A DNA stretch of 57,752 nt from an uncultured Saprospiraceae bacterium (lineage in GTDB: Bacteria > Bacteroidota > Bacteroidia > Chitinophagales > Saprospiraceae), in assembly GCA_938022935.1 (NCBI GenBank), contig CALIHL010000112.1, forward strand, positions 1 to 57,752. The letters run 5' to 3'. A program made the translations under genes and the position numbers. The notes below the pieces were generated by a model. The model had not been told where the DNA came from and ran no database searches. It was given only the letters and a program-made list of their open reading frames with translations. Positions 46,723-55,806 of this stretch are shown here, piece by piece. Position 1 is the stretch's first letter. Each line of letters opens with the position of its first letter.

Positions 46723-47940
46723 ATGACCAATAAGAGAAGATTGTTTTTTGCTAGTTGTTTCGCTCTGATAACAACGGCGCTATCCTTTAGCCTGAGAGCT
46801 GGTATCCTGCCTGAAGTTCAGGTAGAACTCGGTTTATCCGGAGAGCAACTAGGTTTCATTAACTCTATGTGGTTCCTTGGCTTTCCTATATCTATGATTA
46901 TCGGAGGTTTGATATATCATTCTGTAGGTGGCGCACGCATCATGCAGTTTGCATTCTTTGCTCATGCAGTAGGCATTATAGGGACTATTTATGCAGGAAG
47001 TTATGCTGGTCTTATGGCTGCTTCATTACTAATAGGACTTGGAAATGGATGTACCGAAGCAGCATGTAATCCTATGATTGCAGATGCGTACGAGGGAAAT
47101 ATGATGAGCAAGATGATGAATCGGTTTCACATGTGGTTTCCTGGAGGAATCGTTGTAGGAGCACTTCTTTCTCAATTGATGGATGGTATAGGCTGGTCTT
47201 GGCAAACGCAGATCTGGGTGATCATGATACCAACAATAATATACGCAATACTATTCTTTGGGCAATCTTGGCCAAGGGCTAAATCAGTTGAGGCTGAGTC
47301 TATCATGGGAAGTATAAAAGGTATGATGAATCCATTATTCATCTTTATGTTTTTTGTGATGGCGATAACAGCTTCCACAGAGTTTGGAACAACACAGTGG
47401 GTAGAGCTAATACTAAAAGAAAGCGGTGCTAAACCGATGTTAGTCCTCGCTCTGGTTACAGGATTGATGGCTGTGGCGAGATACTTCGGAGGAGAAATGG
47501 TCCATACTTTCAACACAACCGGAGTCCTTTTGGGATCAGCTGTTTTAGCAACAATAGGTATCTATCTATTTAGTACACAGACGGGTGGAATGACATATGT
47601 AGCAGCGATCTTCTTTGGACTTGGAGTGGCTTACTTTTGGCCTAACATGATAGGCTTTATAGCTGACTATATACCTCAAAGTGGTGCACTTGGATTGTCA
47701 ATGGTTGGAGCCATGGGGATGTTTGCTAATGTGTTTATGCAACCAGTATTTGGTTCTATGATTGATTCTAACAAAACAGAGTTGGCTGCATCAGGACTTA
47801 CAGGTGATGCCTTGGAGTTAGCAACTGGTCAGGCGACGCTTTCGACCATGCTATTATTTCCCGCGGCGCTCGTTGTTCTCTTTGCGATATTGTATTTCTG
47901 GATGAAAGGAAAACCGAAGGGCCATTTAGTTGCTCACTAA
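46723..47940 (+). CDS. MFS permease, sugar-transporter type
   Basis: The 405-residue protein has about 12 membrane helices in two halves. The loop after the second helix (IYHSVGGARIMQFAFF) and LLIGLGNGCTEAACNPMIAD resemble the fucose/hexose MFS group, where NGCTE-type motifs are common. It has no signal peptide. The substrate is probably a sugar or related small molecule, by inference only. It stands alone, divergent from manC, with a strong terminator 18 bp after its stop. Confidence 0.85.
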   Translation: MTNKRRLFFASCFALITTALSFSLRAGILPEVQVELGLSGEQLGFINSMWFLGFPISMIIGGLIYHSVGGARIMQFAFFAHAVGIIGTIYAGSYAGLMAASLLIGLGNGCTEAACNPMIADAYEGNMMSKMMNRFHMWFPGGIVVGALLSQLMDGIGWSWQTQIWVIMIPTIIYAILFFGQSWPRAKSVEAESIMGSIKGMMNPLFIFMFFVMAITASTEFGTTQWVELILKESGAKPMLVLALVTGLMAVARYFGGEMVHTFNTTGVLLGSAVLATIGIYLFSTQTGGMTYVAAIFFGLGVAYFWPNMIGFIADYIPQSGALGLSMVGAMGMFANVFMQPVFGSMIDSNKTELAASGLTGDALELATGQATLSTMLLFPAALVVLFAILYFWMKGKPKGHLVAH

Positions 47941-47958
47941 GATTTATCAGATTAAGAT

Positions 47959-47996
47959 AAAAAAGCGCCGTCTATTCATTTAGGTGGTGCTTTTTT
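47959..47996. terminator. Two-way Rho-independent terminator
   Basis: AAAAAAGCGCC (47959-47969) pairs with GGTGCTTTTTT (47986-47996) with one G-U pair, around a 16-nt loop. The stem ends in six T's in both directions, so it can stop the MFS transcript on the plus strand and any minus-strand transcript from 48.1 kb. Confidence 0.8.
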
Positions 47997-48004
47997 GATA
48001 TAAA

Positions 48005-48121
48005 TCACTTAACCATAAGACGAACTTGTGTTTGATCTTGATTACTTGATCTTGTATTTTCTGGACTCCCTTCCATAGTTAGATAAAGGCCCTTTCCCAG
48101 CATATATACACCATTAACCAT
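48005..48121 (-). CDS. Possible 38-codon small protein
   Basis: ATG 48121 opens a frame reading MVNGVYMLGKGLYLTMEGSP and ending in TQVRLMVK before TGA. Codons look ordinary and the residues suggest two beta-strands with an acidic/polar loop (ENTRSSNQDQ). An in-frame stop lies 33 bases upstream. The symmetric terminator follows eight bases after the stop. I do not recognise the sequence, and 38 codons can arise by chance. Confidence 0.3.
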   Translation of the reverse strand: MVNGVYMLGKGLYLTMEGSPENTRSSNQDQTQVRLMVK

Positions 48122-48266
48122 GTTATATATACCGCTAGCAAATATTTGGGTTTAACCCTTATATGACTATCATGTGAACAGATATGGCACAATATTTTCA
48201 CTGTACGAAGTGTTAATAAAGCACATATAGATTAACCGAATTGGATTTTCAGACCAACACCTACAT

Positions 48267-48485
48267 ATGCAGCACAACTACACGACTAATCAAATTATCA
48301 AATATTTATACTGCGAGCTTCCGGCGCTTGAGCATCTGGAGACAGAGCATGCTATAGCACATAACCCGGAGTGGGCGAGCAAGTATAAAAAATTGAAGAG
48401 CGCACTAAGCGTTTTACCCAAGTTTCAATTCTTTCCTAAGAACTCTGTTGTTAAGTCTATACTTCAGTATAGCGCAACTGTTTAA
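48267..48485 (+). CDS. Small conserved-looking 72-residue protein
   Basis: The protein is helical and charged (MQHNYTTNQIIKYLYCELPA, HLETEHAIAHNPEWASKYKK) and ends SILQYSATV. It resembles the short N-terminal helical segment seen in small Bacteroidota proteins and anti-sigma-like proteins, with a YLY-E pattern, but it has no zinc site or membrane helix. It has an ATG start and a gene-free upstream region with a GGGTTTAACCC dyad about 110 bp away. It is convergent with the aminotransferase gene, 18 bp away. The function is unknown. Confidence 0.6.
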   Translation: MQHNYTTNQIIKYLYCELPALEHLETEHAIAHNPEWASKYKKLKSALSVLPKFQFFPKNSVVKSILQYSATV

Positions 48486-48503
48486 TCAAGGAAGAACAAC
48501 TGA

Positions 48504-49400
48504 TCAAGGCTGGATACAATGTCGAGGTATAGCCTCTTCAAATAGATGAATCAATCTATTGAATAGGGCTTTATTATGACGGCGTATAACCCTTCCATCT
48601 ATCTCTGTGATAGGCGTGAGTTCTCCCATAGTCCCGGTACAGAAGACTTCATCAGCTGTATATAATTCAGTGAGTGAGATGTTCTTCTCAACCAGCGGAA
48701 TATCGTTTTCATTACATATCTGGATAATCATACCTCTTGTTATGCCATGAAGGCAAGCATCAGCATGTGGCGTAAAGACCTTATCGTCTTTGATCATAAA
48801 GATGTTGGTACCGTTGAGCTCTGAGGCAAAGCCCGCATAGTCTAACATTAGCCCGGCGTCTTTGCCAGCAACATTGGCCTGTATCTTTGCTTGTATGTTG
48901 TTGAGTAAGTTGTTGTGATGAATCTTAGAATCTAAAAACGATGGATTATTCCTCCTGATCGTAGAGGTGAAGACCGTGATCCCATGATCATTGTCATAGA
49001 CTGGCGGTTTCCACTCGGCTAGGATAATCAAGCAGCATCCAGACTGATTAACCCGCGGATCCATACCCGAAGTGATCTTATCACCTCTTGTCAGAGTTAA
49101 CCTGATATGCGTATCTTTCTCCATACCGTTCGCCTCAAGTGTTTGCTTGATAGCACTACGTATGTACTCTTCAGTTGGGATACCTTCAAATGCCAGCGCA
49201 TGTGCTGAATCAAACAATCTACCCAGGTGCCTGTCGAGCAACATGATACCTTCTGGATAGACCCTAAGACCTTCCCAAACTGCATCACCACCTTGTACGA
49301 CACTGTCAAAAACAGAGATCTTAGCATCATCGCGATGATAGAGTTGATCTCCAACCCACACTTTTATTTCCTTATTACGAGGATCAAACTTCTGTAACAT
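48504..49400 (-). CDS. Class IV (branched-chain/D-amino-acid type) aminotransferase
   Basis: This PLP enzyme of fold type IV has its catalytic Lys159 in DSKIHHNNLLNN. Phosphate and cofactor-binding motifs follow (YAGFASELNGTNIFMIKDDK, GITRGMIIQI, TGTMGELTPI). At 298 residues it resembles IlvE and D-alanine aminotransferase; substrate specificity cannot be read from sequence. It starts three bases after the amidohydrolase gene and is probably co-transcribed with it. The ilv biosynthesis genes are not in the window, so ilvE is not assigned. Confidence 0.88.
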   Translation of the reverse strand: MLQKFDPRNKEIKVWVGDQLYHRDDAKISVFDSVVQGGDAVWEGLRVYPEGIMLLDRHLGRLFDSAHALAFEGIPTEEYIRSAIKQTLEANGMEKDTHIRLTLTRGDKITSGMDPRVNQSGCCLIILAEWKPPVYDNDHGITVFTSTIRRNNPSFLDSKIHHNNLLNNIQAKIQANVAGKDAGLMLDYAGFASELNGTNIFMIKDDKVFTPHADACLHGITRGMIIQICNENDIPLVEKNISLTELYTADEVFCTGTMGELTPITEIDGRVIRRHNKALFNRLIHLFEEAIPRHCIQP

Positions 49401-49403
49401 AGT

Positions 49404-50687
49404 CTATTTTTGTTTGTATACGACTCCATCTTTCATGACAAAAGTCACGTCTTGAAGCAGCTCAATGTTAGTCAATGGGTTGCCTTTTACAGCTACGATA
49501 TCAGCCATCTTTCCAGCCTCAAGTGTGCCGTACTGATCTGAAATTCTCAACAGATCTGACGCTCCGACTGTAGCCGACTTGATGGCTTCGTACGCAGGCA
49601 TGCCCGCCTCAACCATGTAGAAGAACTCCTTTGCATTATCACCATGTGGCGACACACCAGTATCTGTACCAAATGCAATCTTTACGCCCGCCGCGCATGC
49701 TTTGGCAAAAGTCTCTTGTATCTGTGGACCTACTTCGATAGCTTTCTTGCGGATCATAGCTGGGAAGTACTGAGGATTGCGCGTAGCCACTTCATAGACA
49801 AACTTGCCAGCAGATATGGTCGGCACATAGTAAGTGCCATTCTTCTTCATCAGGTTCATGATCTCCTCATTCATAAATGTGCCATGCTCTATACTATGTA
49901 TGCCACCTTGTACCGCTCTTTTCATTCCTTCTGGTCCATGTGCGTGGGCTGCTGTGACGTAACCGTAGTCATTGGAAGCAGAGACAATCGCCTCTACTTC
50001 TTCAACTGTAAACTGTGGTCCTTGGCCATCTTTAGCAACACTTAGTACGCCACCTGTTGCCGTGATCTTGATCACATCTGCGCCATTTTTATATCGTTGT
50101 CGGACAGCTTTCTTGGCATCTTCAACACTGTTGATGACCCCTTCTTTTGGACCAGGATCATGCATCAAGTCTTTACGAACACCGTTGGTCGGATCTGCAT
50201 GTCCACCAGTTGTACCGATTCCTTTTTCACAAGTATATATTCTTGGTCCAGGGATAAATCCTCTGTTGACAGCGTTACGAAGAGAGACGTTGACTCCACT
50301 ACCACCCAGATCTCTCACTGTCGTAAATCCTGCCATCAAGGTCTTCTCACAATACATAGTTGCCTTTAGTGCAACATCAGCATCATTCATTCTAAAACCT
50401 TCTTCATATCTTTTTGGACTGCTCTGTCCTTCGATATGAACATGCATATCCATGAGGCCAGGCATGACAGTTTGGTTTTTGAGATTGATCACTTTTACTG
50501 TATCTGGAGCAGAGACATAACCTTCTTGTATGCTTTGGATGAGATTGTCTTTGACGATGATAGTCATCTCAGACTGAGCGCTGCTTCCTTTACAATCGAG
50601 GACGGAGCCACAGTATAAGTATGAAGTAGATTGTGCCATTGATAGAAGCGAATGACACATCGCTATCAGCAGAAAAGTAAGTCTCAT
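49404..50687 (-). CDS. Exported amidohydrolase-family metalloenzyme
   Basis: The signal peptide (MRLTFLLIAMCHSLLSMAQS) sends this 427-residue enzyme to the periplasm. Metal ligands are His82/His84 in MPGLMDMHVHIEG, the carboxylated-Lys region ADVIKITATGGV, His in VTAAHAHGPEG and SIEHGTF, and Asp in AFGTDTG. It resembles Xaa-Pro dipeptidase-type and imidazolonepropionase-like amidohydrolases of Bacteroidota. The substrate is probably a peptide or cyclic amide. The aminotransferase gene follows after three bases, so both may handle one amino-acid-derived compound; that is inference. Confidence 0.88.
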   Translation of the reverse strand: MRLTFLLIAMCHSLLSMAQSTSYLYCGSVLDCKGSSAQSEMTIIVKDNLIQSIQEGYVSAPDTVKVINLKNQTVMPGLMDMHVHIEGQSSPKRYEEGFRMNDADVALKATMYCEKTLMAGFTTVRDLGGSGVNVSLRNAVNRGFIPGPRIYTCEKGIGTTGGHADPTNGVRKDLMHDPGPKEGVINSVEDAKKAVRQRYKNGADVIKITATGGVLSVAKDGQGPQFTVEEVEAIVSASNDYGYVTAAHAHGPEGMKRAVQGGIHSIEHGTFMNEEIMNLMKKNGTYYVPTISAGKFVYEVATRNPQYFPAMIRKKAIEVGPQIQETFAKACAAGVKIAFGTDTGVSPHGDNAKEFFYMVEAGMPAYEAIKSATVGASDLLRISDQYGTLEAGKMADIVAVKGNPLTNIELLQDVTFVMKDGVVYKQK

Positions 50688-50784
50688 AAGATTAGATTGT
50701 TATGTTGAGGACAATGTAAGAATTTTGCATGGATGAAGACCATGCTTTGTCATGGTTCGTTGATATCATAATTGTACAAGATTG
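50688..50784. other. Divergent promoter region with short dyad
   Basis: This 97-bp gap between the amidohydrolase and CBM9-like genes holds a 6-bp dyad ACCATG/CATGGT (50739-50756). No TAnnTTTG element is present on either strand. Confidence 0.35.
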
Positions 50785-51525
50785 ATGATAAAGATTACAA
50801 TGCTTTGGTTGATGATGATTTGTGCTTTCGCAAATGAGTTAAGCGCACAACAAAATCAAAAGGTGAGTTATACTGCTTATCAATTTGTTGGCGAGATTCA
50901 GATCGATGGACAGGTTGATAAAACCTGGTATTCTGGTCAATGGTCACAGAGTTGGAGAGATATAGTCACGGGAGAAGAAGGTCTGTACAGAACAAGATTT
51001 AAAAGTGCTTGGGACAAAGAGAATCTTTACTTTCTTGTTGAAGCAATTGATCCTGATATCAGTGCAAGCATTGATACAAACCATGCACCTCTTTTCAAGT
51101 ATGACCATACCATAGAGTTGTTTTTAGATCCTCATGGCGATCAAAGCAACTATTACGAATTACAAATAAATGCACAAGGAGCAAGATGGGAGTTGACTTT
51201 GGACAAGCCATATTCCTCTGGTGGCAAAGCTTCCTCTCCCAACGAATTAGAAAACATGAGATATGCCATCGGTATCAATGGTACACTCAATGATGCAAGT
51301 GACATCGATCATAGTTGGATAGTTGAGATCGCTATTCCTTGGTCTTCGATGGATAAGCTCGATATCACATCTTCTCAGTCTCTTCCGGATATGCGGATCA
51401 ATCTTTCTAGAGTCTTTCAAGACGATGACGACTATGATGCAGCTGGCCAATATTGGTTATGGCAACCCATGGACGAGTTCAATATCCACAAGCCTCAAGA
51501 TTGGGGGCTTTTGCAATTTAGATAA
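50785..51525 (+). CDS. Exported CBM9-like carbohydrate-binding-domain protein
   Basis: A signal peptide (MIKITMLWLMMICAFANELS) is followed by a single beta-sandwich domain of the family 9 type: IQIDGQVDKTWYSG, LYRTRFKSAWDKENLYFLVE, DHTIELFLDPHG and WIVEIAIPWSSMD. The length is 246 residues. Stand-alone domains like this occur in Bacteroidota as exported sugar-binding or reductase-associated proteins; the ligand is unknown. I chose ATG 50785 rather than the TTG three bases earlier. It is convergent with the Wzi-like gene. Confidence 0.85.
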   Translation: MIKITMLWLMMICAFANELSAQQNQKVSYTAYQFVGEIQIDGQVDKTWYSGQWSQSWRDIVTGEEGLYRTRFKSAWDKENLYFLVEAIDPDISASIDTNHAPLFKYDHTIELFLDPHGDQSNYYELQINAQGARWELTLDKPYSSGGKASSPNELENMRYAIGINGTLNDASDIDHSWIVEIAIPWSSMDKLDITSSQSLPDMRINLSRVFQDDDDYDAAGQYWLWQPMDEFNIHKPQDWGLLQFR

Positions 51526-51541
51526 TTGTAGAAACTATACT

Positions 51542-53251
51542 TTATAGAATCAATCTACGGCTTGAGATATTAGCCCGAAGACCCAAACCCCAATAGTTTG
51601 TTTTAATACTGTTAGCGTCTTGAACACTTTGACTTCGATTGATATAAGTAAAGTCCGCATAGTAGTTTGGAAAGAACTGCCATGAAACATTGAGGTGAAT
51701 CGCTGTGATATCATTCTCAATTCCTTGTCCTGTTACATTTCCAAAGTCCTCGGCACGGGTCTCATAGTTTTCTAAAATGTTTCGACCGATATTGACACCC
51801 TCTCCATAATTAGAATGAAGCAAGAGACCTGAAAAAGAAAGTTTGTTGCTGGCTTGATATTTTAATTGAAGTATGAACTCTCTGAAGTTTGCACCATAGG
51901 GATGAGCCAATGGCTGGTTGAAATGACTATAACTTGTAGCGGGTCTTTTTGTGATATCATTGTCTCTATGTGCATAGGTGTAAGGTCTGGCACTGTTGAT
52001 TTCTAATTGAAGGTCAAAGTTGTCCACATGAAACAAATCAAACTTCTTAAAACCAATCTGGTAGCCGATCTTGTTGCCCCACCAGCCTCTACCTGAAAAA
52101 ATCTGATCTGTCCTTAGTTCGTCAATCATTAGTTGACCGTACAATTGATATTTCAATTTTGGGATCCACTTAACATTGAGCCCGAGTAGTGCATTGTCAG
52201 GACTATCTAAGAATTGCTCAACTGTGCGATATAAAATAACAGGATTGAGATATTGAAATTCAAAGTTGTTCTCTCGACTGAAGATGACAGCTTCGAAAAG
52301 CCCAATAGATAAGCGATCGTTCACTTGATAATTGAGATAGTGACTGGCCATGTACTTTTTAGGAAGCAATTGGCTTCCACTATTGTCCTTACTCGATGTG
52401 GAGCTGAATTCTGCAAATGTATTTTGTAAATGAAGCTTCCAGATTTTGGTGTTTAATTGTAAGTAGAAGTAGTTGTTACCATAGTCACTCAGTAACATGG
52501 ATCTTATGCCGTCTCCTATGAAGTGTCGGCCATGACCTAATTGTAGATCGATAGACTTTGATATTTTTAATCCCACGTAGGCTTGGGCATTGAGGTAATC
52601 CCAACCTTTGACTTTATCTATCAGGCCACTCTTGTATATTTTAAAAAAACCCTGACCAGGTATGGCATTGATCCTGGTGATCTCATCTTCTTCATAATTG
52701 AGAAAGCGCTGTTGATTTTCTAATATGCTTGAGTAGAAGTAGACTTTTTGATCTATTGTACCACGGAGTTTTAGTCCACGAGTATTTTGAAATACAAAAT
52801 TGTCATCCTTTATATCATCGCCTAATCCAAAATGAATGATTGGATCAATCTTCAAAAAGAAATCATCCGTATCTATCGTGAAGAAGGAGTAAGGGGATTT
52901 ATAAAAAGTATTGAAGATGCCTTTTGATTGGACCTCTTTTATCTCAGCTGTATTGGAAGAATAATATTTCCGTTCAGGGATAGACATTATAAGATGATTC
53001 CAGTTGCTCAGATCTATAGTGCTAACCGAATCTTTTTTAATATGAGCATGAAGGATATCTGTCAGACTCTGGTATCGGACAGTCTGATGTCTTAAGTCAA
53101 GATGTCCAGAAGTCTCCAGACGGTCCAACATATGTGAGACATCAGGATTGTGATCGAGATGCGATAGTTGTCCATCGACCTTACAAGGAGCAAGGAGAAT
53201 ACTAATGAACATGCTGACCAAAAGAAGGCGTATCACAACATAAAGGTGCAA
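51542..53251 (-). CDS. Outer-membrane beta-barrel protein, Wzi-like
   Basis: The 569-residue protein has a hydrophobic start (RLLLVSMFISILLAPCKVDG) and a long series of amphipathic strands with alternating aromatic residues, as in an outer-membrane barrel. HGRHFIGDGIRSMLLSDYGN followed by YFYLQLNTKIWKLHLQNTFA fits the Wzi capsule-assembly family of Bacteroidota. Wzi helps bind capsule to the surface. The start is TTG at 53251; a later ATG (53212) would shorten the signal peptide. The last residues, ANISSRRLIL, do not end in Phe. It lies 61 bp after lpxK in the same direction. Confidence 0.75.
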   Translation of the reverse strand: MHLYVVIRLLLVSMFISILLAPCKVDGQLSHLDHNPDVSHMLDRLETSGHLDLRHQTVRYQSLTDILHAHIKKDSVSTIDLSNWNHLIMSIPERKYYSSNTAEIKEVQSKGIFNTFYKSPYSFFTIDTDDFFLKIDPIIHFGLGDDIKDDNFVFQNTRGLKLRGTIDQKVYFYSSILENQQRFLNYEEDEITRINAIPGQGFFKIYKSGLIDKVKGWDYLNAQAYVGLKISKSIDLQLGHGRHFIGDGIRSMLLSDYGNNYFYLQLNTKIWKLHLQNTFAEFSSTSSKDNSGSQLLPKKYMASHYLNYQVNDRLSIGLFEAVIFSRENNFEFQYLNPVILYRTVEQFLDSPDNALLGLNVKWIPKLKYQLYGQLMIDELRTDQIFSGRGWWGNKIGYQIGFKKFDLFHVDNFDLQLEINSARPYTYAHRDNDITKRPATSYSHFNQPLAHPYGANFREFILQLKYQASNKLSFSGLLLHSNYGEGVNIGRNILENYETRAEDFGNVTGQGIENDITAIHLNVSWQFFPNYYADFTYINRSQSVQDANSIKTNYWGLGLRANISSRRLIL

Positions 53252-53312
53252 AAAGTATCCTTGTATTATGAAATTAAATATATGTCTTTGCAGCCGATAG
53301 GTAGCCGATGAC

Positions 53313-54374
53313 CTATATTTTAAAATCCATCAGGAAGTCTTTCATCTCTTGATTAAAAAGGCGACCATCGCCATCTAAGAACTCTACTTGAAGGGGGAGC
53401 ACCATGATCGGAAGTTGATGCTGCTTGATAAAGTTATGATGAAGGATGAGACGGGTAGCATCTTTCTCTGTAGTTATGATCGCAGTTCTATCATGCCCTA
53501 AGTGGTCATATTGCTGCTTTAACACTGAGACTTCGTGTGGACTAAAGGCATGATGATCTTCATAAGTCATCGTATGTACTTCTTGTACATTCTTTTCTAT
53601 GTAGTCGAGCAGATAGGATTCGTCTGCTATCGCCGTGAGTAGGATGACTCGGTCAAAGTTTTGTAGCGGATGTCTGGATCCATTGATTAAGTGATAAGGT
53701 GGTCCATATACATACTTAGAAAAGAAGAGCTTCTGATGAGGGGCAAGATCAAGTCGCTCTCTCATCAGTTCTTTTTCCCTTGTTTCAAGATGATCGGGGC
53801 ATTTGGTGACAACCACTATATCTGCTCGCCTGGCTCCGGATCGCCACTCGCGTAGGCGCCCAGCAGGCAAAAGCACATCCTCGCTATAGGGTTTGTTATA
53901 CTCTGTTAGCAAGAGGTTGATACCTGGCGTCACAGACAAATGTTGATAACTGTCATCGAGGAGGATCGCTTGGATATCTGGATGACGATTGAGGATCATC
54001 GGGATACCAATAGAACGACTTTCAGACACGGCTACCTTGATCTGAGGGTACTTGAGGAAGTATTGGAGTGGTTCGTCTCCAACGACCAAAGAGTTATCAC
54101 CCCTCTGGACCATCTTAAAGCCCTTCGTCTTTCTTTTATAACCTCTACTCAGTGTAGCCACTTTGAGATATGGGCTAAGCAGTCTGATGAGATACTCGAC
54201 ATGAGGAGTTTTGCCTGCTCCGCCAAGTGTCAAATTGCCCACTCCAATGACAGGTAGATTGAACGCTGCGGACTTTAGCAAGCCCCACTTATACAGACTA
54301 TTACGGACGAGGATACTTAGCCCGTAAACTGCTGAAAAAGGTGCCAACAAGATCTTAAATAAGGTCTCTCTCAT
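53313..54374 (-). CDS. lpxK: Tetraacyldisaccharide 4'-kinase
   Basis: LpxK phosphorylates the 4' position of the tetraacyldisaccharide lipid A precursor on the inner membrane. The unusual P-loop GVGNLTLGGAGKTPHVEYL (Gly44 to Leu62, with Lys56) and LLDDSYQHLSV are family motifs. A single N-terminal hydrophobic region anchors it. Length is 353 residues. The DUF2851 stop TGA overlaps the ATG of lpxK (ATGA at 54371-54374), so translation is coupled. Its presence implies a lipid A-based outer membrane. Confidence 0.94.
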   Translation of the reverse strand: MRETLFKILLAPFSAVYGLSILVRNSLYKWGLLKSAAFNLPVIGVGNLTLGGAGKTPHVEYLIRLLSPYLKVATLSRGYKRKTKGFKMVQRGDNSLVVGDEPLQYFLKYPQIKVAVSESRSIGIPMILNRHPDIQAILLDDSYQHLSVTPGINLLLTEYNKPYSEDVLLPAGRLREWRSGARRADIVVVTKCPDHLETREKELMRERLDLAPHQKLFFSKYVYGPPYHLINGSRHPLQNFDRVILLTAIADESYLLDYIEKNVQEVHTMTYEDHHAFSPHEVSVLKQQYDHLGHDRTAIITTEKDATRLILHHNFIKQHQLPIMVLPLQVEFLDGDGRLFNQEMKDFLMDFKI

Positions 54375-55648
54375 ATATCTCCAGAAACAATCTTATGACC
54401 TATGGGGCAAGCCATACACTGATGTTGATCACAATTTGCTTTTTTTAGCTCTAATAGAGCTTGAGAATCAGCGGCATTGTCATTAGACATTTCTAATTGA
54501 GACCAACGCTTTGTGATGCTATTAAGTTCTGGCGGAAGGCTTTCAAGTAGCTCAAGCGCCTTCTCTCTATGCCTTTCTGATTGGCGATCTACGCCATACA
54601 TATATAAGATAGGTACGATAGCGTTGATGACGATGATTGACTGCGTACCTTTGCCCAAGGTCTTTTTCCGAGCAGTTGAAGGGATGCCAAATCGGTAGTG
54701 ATCCATCCAGTATCCTCCTAACTCTATATCAAGTGATTGCCTGATCTCTTTTAATTCGTGATTAAAAATAAGTTCATCCAATCGTGGTATAGCATACAAG
54801 AAGGCCGCAAACTGCGCGATCCTAATCGTAGGGAAAGCGGGCGGCCTAAGCTTAGAAAACTTCCACTGTACTGCAGCCATCGGTGTCAGTTTAAACTTGG
54901 CGTTTAGCGCGCTGTATTCTCTTATTAATTCTTGGACATACACATCTTCAGACTCGCTAGGTAAGAGACCAGACTGACCATATAGAAGGGCTTCTATCTG
55001 AAGCTTTTGATCCTTATGTTTTGCTATGATAGAGTAGGGTAGGGACTGAGCTAATGTGGCCATTGCATCTGCGTTGACTTTTAATCCAAATGCCCAAGCA
55101 AGTCTTCTATAGATTAGTTCGTTAAGATCTTGATTGAGTCCTTCTAATTGGTTGGTTAACTCATTAGCTTTCTTGGTGAGGCGCTGCGCAATCGCCCTTG
55201 ACTTAGTTGTCTCTCTTATAATATCCGAAGTCTTTGTGATGAAGTCAGCACATGGTATCCAGGACTTGGTGTTTTGTAGATATTGATACTTGCCGATAAG
55301 CTTATGGTTGATCCGATTCTTAAGTTCTACACATGGGATATTGGTCCCGTCTTGTAACTCGATAGGACTATCAGCTTCCATCACAACATGTAGGATGACA
55401 TTTTGATAGGCAGGATCATTATCATGACGATGTCTGAGCCAATCAGAAGCCTTAAGGTGTATCTCGATATGACCAGCCCAGAGGGTGCCATTGATTTCAA
55501 CTTTGGCATTTAGAAAGTCAGGTCCTGCATTATGATTGTGATGACCAAAGTCTACCACATGAATATCCAGACCATCTGTTGTTTTGAAATCAGACTGATC
55601 GAAACTCTTGGTTTTCCAGATATAATGGATAAGATCTTCTCGTATCAT
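54371..55648 (-). CDS. DUF2851-family protein
   Basis: The 425-residue protein matches DUF2851, a Bacteroidota family of unknown function. Its start MIREDLIHYIWKTKSFDQSD and GHHNHNAGPDFLNAKVEING, AGHIEIHLKASDWLRHRHDN are typical; the His/Asp/Glu-rich set resembles a nuclease-like metal site, which is inference. The C-terminus has Cys406, Cys411 and Cys414 in CDQHQCMACPIGHK, which may bind a metal. It overlaps lpxK by four bases. Upstream is uvrA in the opposite direction, 158 bp away. Confidence 0.85.
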   Translation of the reverse strand: MIREDLIHYIWKTKSFDQSDFKTTDGLDIHVVDFGHHNHNAGPDFLNAKVEINGTLWAGHIEIHLKASDWLRHRHDNDPAYQNVILHVVMEADSPIELQDGTNIPCVELKNRINHKLIGKYQYLQNTKSWIPCADFITKTSDIIRETTKSRAIAQRLTKKANELTNQLEGLNQDLNELIYRRLAWAFGLKVNADAMATLAQSLPYSIIAKHKDQKLQIEALLYGQSGLLPSESEDVYVQELIREYSALNAKFKLTPMAAVQWKFSKLRPPAFPTIRIAQFAAFLYAIPRLDELIFNHELKEIRQSLDIELGGYWMDHYRFGIPSTARKKTLGKGTQSIIVINAIVPILYMYGVDRQSERHREKALELLESLPPELNSITKRWSQLEMSNDNAADSQALLELKKANCDQHQCMACPIGHKIVSGDI

Positions 55649-55806
55649 ATGAATCGTACTAACAAATTAGTGCTTCTTTATGATTAGGAACTGATTTTTG
55701 ACAAAGATTCACTTCGCTGTAAAAAGAAGAGAAGTCCAGCTTAAAATCTTAAACCTTTCTATATCAATTGCCCTTATCTTAGCAGATTAAGTCAAAATCA
55801 AGAATA

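Larger units (their letters stand above)
47941..48266. other. Gene-poor region with terminator, dyad and possible small ORF
   Basis: This 326-bp stretch has a symmetric terminator (47959-47996), a possible minus-strand ORF of 38 codons (48005-48121), and a perfect dyad GGGTTTAACCC (48148-48158). Two ATATATAC stretches flank CATGTT (about 48102-48131). No TAnnTTTG box is present. I see no tRNA or known structured RNA. Confidence 0.5.
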
